DNA of 64,000 nt, taken from positions 434,001 to 498,000 of the forward strand of contig JAKFCX010000015.1 in assembly GCA_036676415.1 (NCBI GenBank), read 5' to 3'. The DNA comes from JAEZDC01 sp036676415 (GTDB lineage: Bacteria > Bacteroidota > Bacteroidia > Chitinophagales > Chitinophagaceae). Of the stretch, positions 59,506 to 64,000 are shown piece by piece. The first letter of the stretch is position 1. Every line of letters starts with the position of its first letter. Both the position numbers and the translations under genes were made by a program. Under the pieces are notes generated by a model. It did no database searches. It saw only the letters and a program-made list of their open reading frames with translations, and was not told where the DNA came from.

Positions 59506-62500
59506 ATGAACCTCAAACGATTGCTTATGACTTTTGTCCTGTCATTAGCAGGCTTTGCTTTTGCAAATGCACAGGACAGAGTGGTTACGGGAAAAGTAAC
59601 CGATTCAAAAGACGGTGCTCCTTTACAAAGTGTTTCTGTTACGGTTAAAGGAAAAACAACCGGAACACAAACTGCTGCTGATGGGTCGTTCCGTATTTCT
59701 ATTCCTGCAGGATCCAACACACTTGTGTTCTCATCTGTAGGATACGAAACCACCGAAATGGTTGTAGGAAATGGTGATCTGAATGTATCACTTGTTGCTA
59801 CCGCTGGAGCGAATCTTAGTGAAGTAGTAGTAATTGGTTATGGTACTCAAAGGAAACGTGATGTTACAGGAGCTGTTGCAACTGTAGGCACCAAAGATTT
59901 TCAGAAGGGTGCTATTCAAACACCGGAACAATTGATCGCAGGAAAAGTTGCCGGTGTGCAGATATCAAGCAATGGTGGTGCACCAGGTGCAGGAAGCAGG
60001 ATAAGGATTCGTGGTGGTGCTTCATTAAATGCAAGCAACGATCCATTGATCGTAATTGATGGAGTTCCTGTTGATGGTGGAGTTTCAGGAAGTGTAAATG
60101 CATTGAACCTGATCAATCCAAACGATATCGAGACATTCACCATTTTAAAAGACCCTTCTGCTGCTGCTATTTACGGTTCAAGAGGTTCCAATGGTGTAAT
60201 ACTAATTACTACAAAGAAGGGTAGAAGAGGTAAGATTCAGTATAATTTTTCATCTAACTTTTTTGCACAGACATCGGCTAATAAAGTTGATGTTTTATCT
60301 GCTGATGAGATCAGGCAGGTAGTAGGTACAAAAGGAACAGCGTCTGATGTAAATAAACTGGGTACTGCTAATACCGATTGGCAGGATGAGATTTTTGAAA
60401 CTGCTTTCGGACAGGATCTGAATCTTTCTGCAACAGGTGCTGCATTAGATGGCAAATTGCCTTTCCGTGTATCGGGTGGTTATCTTAACCAGGATGGTAT
60501 TTTAAGAACCGGTAATTTCCAAAGACAAACTTTGAGTTTGAATTTGTCTCCAAGATTTTTGAAAGATGCATTAAGAGTTGATATCAATCTGAAAGGAGCA
60601 CGTACCACCAATAAGTTTGCTGATGAAGGAGCAATTGGTGCTGCCATTTCATATGATCCAACTCAACCAGTAAAAGTAAATAGCCCTCGTTTTGGTGGAT
60701 TTTTCGAATACCTTGAGCCATCAAGCACAATCGGTGTTGGTGGGTTTATTCCAAGAGACCTGGCTCCACGTAATCCTGTTGGTTTGTTGGAACAAAGAGA
60801 TGACAGGAGTGAAGTATACAGAAGCATCGGTAATATTCAATTCGATTATTCTTTGCCATGGATATCTGGCTTACGTGCAAACCTGAATCTTGGATACGAC
60901 ATTCAGTCAGGCTCTGGTACAGTTAAGATCAATGATAGTGCAGCTTCTTCTTACAGGAGATTTGTTACTGCTGACAATGGATCAGGACAACAAGCTGTTA
61001 CCCATTATGGTGGTGTGAACAACCAGTATAAGCAGAATACAAGAAACCTGCTGATGGATTTTTACCTGAATTATGCTAAAGACATTACCTCTATCAGAAG
61101 TCGTATTGATGTAATGGCAGGAACAGGTTACCAGGATTTCTATTTCAAGACTTTCAACTATGCTGATTACAGGTATGATGGTTCTGAAATGCCGAATACA
61201 ACACCAAATTTCGCATTCAGTGATCCGCAGTATACCATGATCTCTTATTATGGTCGTTTGAACTACACATTAGCGAATAAATATGTGTTGACATTGAATG
61301 CAAGAGCAGATGGTGTTTCAAAATATAATCCAAATGATCGCTGGGGCTTCTTTCCTTCAGTAGCCTTTGCATGGAACATCAGCCAGGAAGACTTTTTGAA
61401 AAGTTCAAAATCAGTTTCACTACTTAAACTTCGTTTGAGCCATGGAACTACAGGTCAGCAGTCAGGTATCGGTTTCTACGGTTACATTCCACGTTATGGA
61501 ATCAGTAACGACCAGGCTCAATACCAATTAGGAAATTCATTCTTCGGAATGTATCGTCCGAGTGCTTATGACCCTAATCTTAAATGGGAAACAACCACCA
61601 ATACTGGTGCTGCACTTGATTTCGGTTTTGCCAATAATCGTATCACAGGTACTGTAGAAGCTTTTATGCGTAAAACAAAGGACCTGTTAAGTACTGTTCC
61701 TATTGCATTGGGTACAAACTTCAGTAACCAGATCACTACTAATGTTGGTAACATTGAAAGCAAAGGATTTGAGATCACTTTAAATACTATTCCTGTTCAG
61801 AACAACAATTTTACCTGGGAAATCGGTGGAAACTTCACTTATGTGAAGCCTGAGATCACTAACCTTTTGTTGAACCCTGATCCTAACTTCAAAGGTGTTC
61901 AGATTGGTGGATTATCTGGCGGTACAGGTAATACCATCCAGATAAACAGTATCGGTTATCAGCCAAATACATTTTATGTATATAAGCAGATTTACGACCA
62001 GGCAGGAAATCCAATTGAAGGTTTGTATGAGGATCTGAATCGTGATGGTCTTATCAACAGTGAAGATCTGTATCACTACAAATCCTCAGATCCAACATTA
62101 TTGCTTGGCATCAACAGCAGCATCACTTATAAAAAATGGTCTGCCGGGTTTGTGCTGAGAGGAAGTTTTGAAAACTATGTTTACAATAACGTGTATTCAA
62201 ACCTGGGTGTAAGAAATGGCATCTTCAATCCATTGGGTTGGATCAATAACGGATCAAGAAATTACTTAACAACAGGATTTGAGAATAACCAGTATTTCTC
62301 TGATTACTATGTGCAGAATGCATCTTTCGTTCGTATGGATAACATCAACATCGGTTACGATGCAGGACAAGTATTCAATAAGAAAGCAACGATGAGAATT
62401 ACAGCAGGAGTGCAGAATGCATTTGTAATTACTAATTATGAAGGTGTAGATCCTGAGATCAGCTGGGGAATAGATAACAATTTCTATCCACGTCCACGTA

Positions 62501-62532
62501 TTTTCTCACTTGGCTTAAATCTTAATTTCTAA
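59506..62532 (+). CDS. SusC/RagA family TonB-linked outer membrane protein
   Basis: A 1008-residue SusC-type glycan importer. It has a signal peptide (ends ANAQ), a carboxypeptidase-regulatory-like domain (VVTGKVTDSKDGAPLQSVS), a plug with the SusC signature region LIVIDGVPVDGG and DPSAAAIYGSRGSNG, and a barrel ending NLNF. It pairs with the SusD gene 18 bases downstream. Behind the secreted GH13 enzyme, it most likely imports maltooligosaccharides. Confidence 0.95.
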   Translation: MNLKRLLMTFVLSLAGFAFANAQDRVVTGKVTDSKDGAPLQSVSVTVKGKTTGTQTAADGSFRISIPAGSNTLVFSSVGYETTEMVVGNGDLNVSLVATAGANLSEVVVIGYGTQRKRDVTGAVATVGTKDFQKGAIQTPEQLIAGKVAGVQISSNGGAPGAGSRIRIRGGASLNASNDPLIVIDGVPVDGGVSGSVNALNLINPNDIETFTILKDPSAAAIYGSRGSNGVILITTKKGRRGKIQYNFSSNFFAQTSANKVDVLSADEIRQVVGTKGTASDVNKLGTANTDWQDEIFETAFGQDLNLSATGAALDGKLPFRVSGGYLNQDGILRTGNFQRQTLSLNLSPRFLKDALRVDINLKGARTTNKFADEGAIGAAISYDPTQPVKVNSPRFGGFFEYLEPSSTIGVGGFIPRDLAPRNPVGLLEQRDDRSEVYRSIGNIQFDYSLPWISGLRANLNLGYDIQSGSGTVKINDSAASSYRRFVTADNGSGQQAVTHYGGVNNQYKQNTRNLLMDFYLNYAKDITSIRSRIDVMAGTGYQDFYFKTFNYADYRYDGSEMPNTTPNFAFSDPQYTMISYYGRLNYTLANKYVLTLNARADGVSKYNPNDRWGFFPSVAFAWNISQEDFLKSSKSVSLLKLRLSHGTTGQQSGIGFYGYIPRYGISNDQAQYQLGNSFFGMYRPSAYDPNLKWETTTNTGAALDFGFANNRITGTVEAFMRKTKDLLSTVPIALGTNFSNQITTNVGNIESKGFEITLNTIPVQNNNFTWEIGGNFTYVKPEITNLLLNPDPNFKGVQIGGLSGGTGNTIQINSIGYQPNTFYVYKQIYDQAGNPIEGLYEDLNRDGLINSEDLYHYKSSDPTLLLGINSSITYKKWSAGFVLRGSFENYVYNNVYSNLGVRNGIFNPLGWINNGSRNYLTTGFENNQYFSDYYVQNASFVRMDNINIGYDAGQVFNKKATMRITAGVQNAFVITNYEGVDPEISWGIDNNFYPRPRIFSLGLNLNF

Positions 62533-62550
62533 TTCGATAAACTCAGATAT

Positions 62551-64000
62551 ATGAAAAATATTTTTAAATACAGCTCCGGAGTTTTGGTGGCGGCAACATT
62601 GCTTGTCAGCTGTCATAAAGACCTGGATCGTTTTCCTCCTAACGAGGTTACTTCGGAAGTTGTCTATGCCAGTGAAGCTGGTTATAAACAAGTGCTTGCT
62701 AAGGTGTATGGATCAATGGCATTAACCGGTAACCAGGGACCAGCAGGTAGTGGTGATGTTGCAGGTATTGATGAAGGTACTTCAGACTTTCTCCGTCTTT
62801 TCTGGAAAGCCCAGGAACTTAGTACAGATGAAGCAGTAGTTGGTTGGAATGATGTGGGCATCAAAGATTTCCATAACATGAACTGGAGTGCAAACAACCC
62901 AATGTTAAATGGATTGTACAACAGGAGTTTTTATATCATCACGCTTACGAATGAATTCATTCGTGAAAGTTCTCCTGAAAAAGTTGCCGCAAGAGGCTTA
63001 TCAGCTTCTGCTGCAAGTATCAAAGCAATGAGAGCGGAAGCAAGATTGGTAAGAGCTTTCCAGTATTGGGTTTTGATGGATCTTTATGGAAATCCTGGAT
63101 TTACCGACGAGAGTACAGCTATTGGTGCAGGAACACTTCCTAGCCAAATAACAAGAGCCAATCTTTTTACTTTCCTGGAAACAGAATTGAAGGCATTGGA
63201 AGCTGATCTTCCTGCTGCCAAAACAAACGAGTATGGAAGAGCTGATAAAGCAGCAGCCTGGGCTTTACTGGCAAGAATGTATTTGAATGCACAAACGTAT
63301 ACTGGTACTGCGAAATGGACAGAAGCGGTTACTTATTCTAAAAAAGTAATTGATGCCGGATATACACTGTTGAATAATTATGGTCACCTGATGTTAGCCG
63401 ATAACCATGTGGCAAACACAGAAGTTATCTGGAGTTTAAACTATGATGGCGTAAAAACAAGAAACTACGGTGGCACTACATTTTTAGTGAATGGGTCTAC
63501 GAATGGAGATAATACAATGCAAAAGGATTCTGCAGGGTTAACAGGATGGAGTGGATTGAGAACTACTAAGAATCTTCCAATGATGTTCCCTGGTTATCCA
63601 AACTTCAGCACGATCACTGATAAGAGAGCACAATTCTTTACACAGGGACATAATCCTGAGATATTAGACATTACAAAATATACTGATGGTCTTGCTGTAA
63701 TTAAATACAGGAATAAAACAAGAACAGGACAGTATGGAACTGACCCGGGAAGAACATTTGCTGATATTGATTTCCCGATCTTCAGGTTAGCAGAAATGTA
63801 TTTGATCTATGCCGAAGCTGTAACAAGAGGTGGAGCAGGTGGTACAGGTGCAGAAGCATTAGGTTATTTCAATCTCTTACGCCAGAGAGCTTATGGAAAT
63901 ACTTCCGGTAATGTTGGAAGCCTGAATCTTGATCTGATCTTAGATGAAAGGGCAAGAGAATTATACTGGGAAGGGTTCCGTCGTACAGATCTTATCCGCT
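62551..64000 (+). CDS. SusD/RagB family lipoprotein, 3' end outside window
   Basis: The surface glycan-binding lid of the SusC complex. The frame is open from ATG 62551 to the end of the window, 483 codons. The signal peptide ends in the lipobox LLVSC (lipidated Cys21). SusD tetratricopeptide-like helices are seen as MRAEARLVRAFQYWVLMDLYG and AAAWALLARMYLNAQTY, and the C-terminal family segment DIDFPIFRLAEMYLIYAEA with ERARELYWEGFRRTDLIR just before the cut. Only the last 20 to 40 residues should be missing. Confidence 0.94.
   Translation, partial: MKNIFKYSSGVLVAATLLVSCHKDLDRFPPNEVTSEVVYASEAGYKQVLAKVYGSMALTGNQGPAGSGDVAGIDEGTSDFLRLFWKAQELSTDEAVVGWNDVGIKDFHNMNWSANNPMLNGLYNRSFYIITLTNEFIRESSPEKVAARGLSASAASIKAMRAEARLVRAFQYWVLMDLYGNPGFTDESTAIGAGTLPSQITRANLFTFLETELKALEADLPAAKTNEYGRADKAAAWALLARMYLNAQTYTGTAKWTEAVTYSKKVIDAGYTLLNNYGHLMLADNHVANTEVIWSLNYDGVKTRNYGGTTFLVNGSTNGDNTMQKDSAGLTGWSGLRTTKNLPMMFPGYPNFSTITDKRAQFFTQGHNPEILDITKYTDGLAVIKYRNKTRTGQYGTDPGRTFADIDFPIFRLAEMYLIYAEAVTRGGAGGTGAEALGYFNLLRQRAYGNTSGNVGSLNLDLILDERARELYWEGFRRTDLIR

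Noticed and set aside
1..64000. CRISPR array, prophage, tRNA or rRNA genes
   Set aside because: No regularly spaced repeat-spacer units, no phage structural genes, and no tRNA-like cloverleaf or rRNA sequence were recognised.

Overview
This window is chromosomal DNA of a Bacteroidota member, most likely of the Chitinophagaceae. The evidence is low GC, start codons without clear Shine-Dalgarno sites, -7 boxes of the TAnnTTTG type, a SusC/SusD pair, type IX secretion C-termini, and Bacteroidota-restricted families (DUF4290, DUF5606, DUF2911, SMUG2-like glycosylase). There are 58 protein genes, two of them cut by the window ends. I see no rRNA, tRNA, CRISPR array, phage or transposase gene.

Layout. 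1-10.2 kb: polA (5' end missing), gmk, murA, an RGG-tailed DUF4290 protein, a YdbS/YdbT-like PH-domain pair, then a flavin reductase and a fumarylacetoacetase-family gene with a small GxxExxY cassette wedged between them. 10.4-16.2 kb: a fatty acid desaturase and a run asnB, cystathionine gamma-synthase, TIGR02757, DinB-like, small membrane protein. 16.3-25 kb: secreted and envelope proteins, a deoxyhypusine-synthase-like enzyme, a TonB-dependent receptor, and MerC / SCO / Fur. 25-34.7 kb: M3 peptidase, DUF5606, SMUG2-like glycosylase, a VOC-SDR-DUF6265-DUF488 run, lysS, a barrel-less plug protein and a glycosyltransferase. 34.7-41.2 kb: a SNF2 helicase with two SWIM fingers, comB-obgE, and small secreted proteins. 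41.2-47.5 kb: a phenylacetate operon, paaR-paaE-paaA-B-C-D-G-I-Y, with a PaaR-type operator in its promoter. 47.7-55.3 kb: a PfkB kinase, asd, YceI, an outer-membrane protein, DUF2461 and ligA. 55.4-64 kb: an alpha-glucan utilisation locus made of a Nudix-wHTH regulator, a secreted GH13 enzyme, SusC and SusD (running off the end), with three matching 17-bp candidate operators.

Between the genes lies unusual material. A dispersed repeat of about 20 bp occurs at some 14 intergenic places in two forms whose palindromic centres covary (GCG-T-CGC or GTG-T-CAC). Inverted copies flank paaA and flank the asnB run. A second class is TIR-bounded: one element carries a PD-(D/E)XK-like gene and fits between neighbours to within a few bases, and gene-less relatives lie elsewhere. 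Two diverged copies of a folded RNA-like element, with stem-preserving base changes, lie between murA and gmk. These intergenic families are the best candidates for something undescribed.
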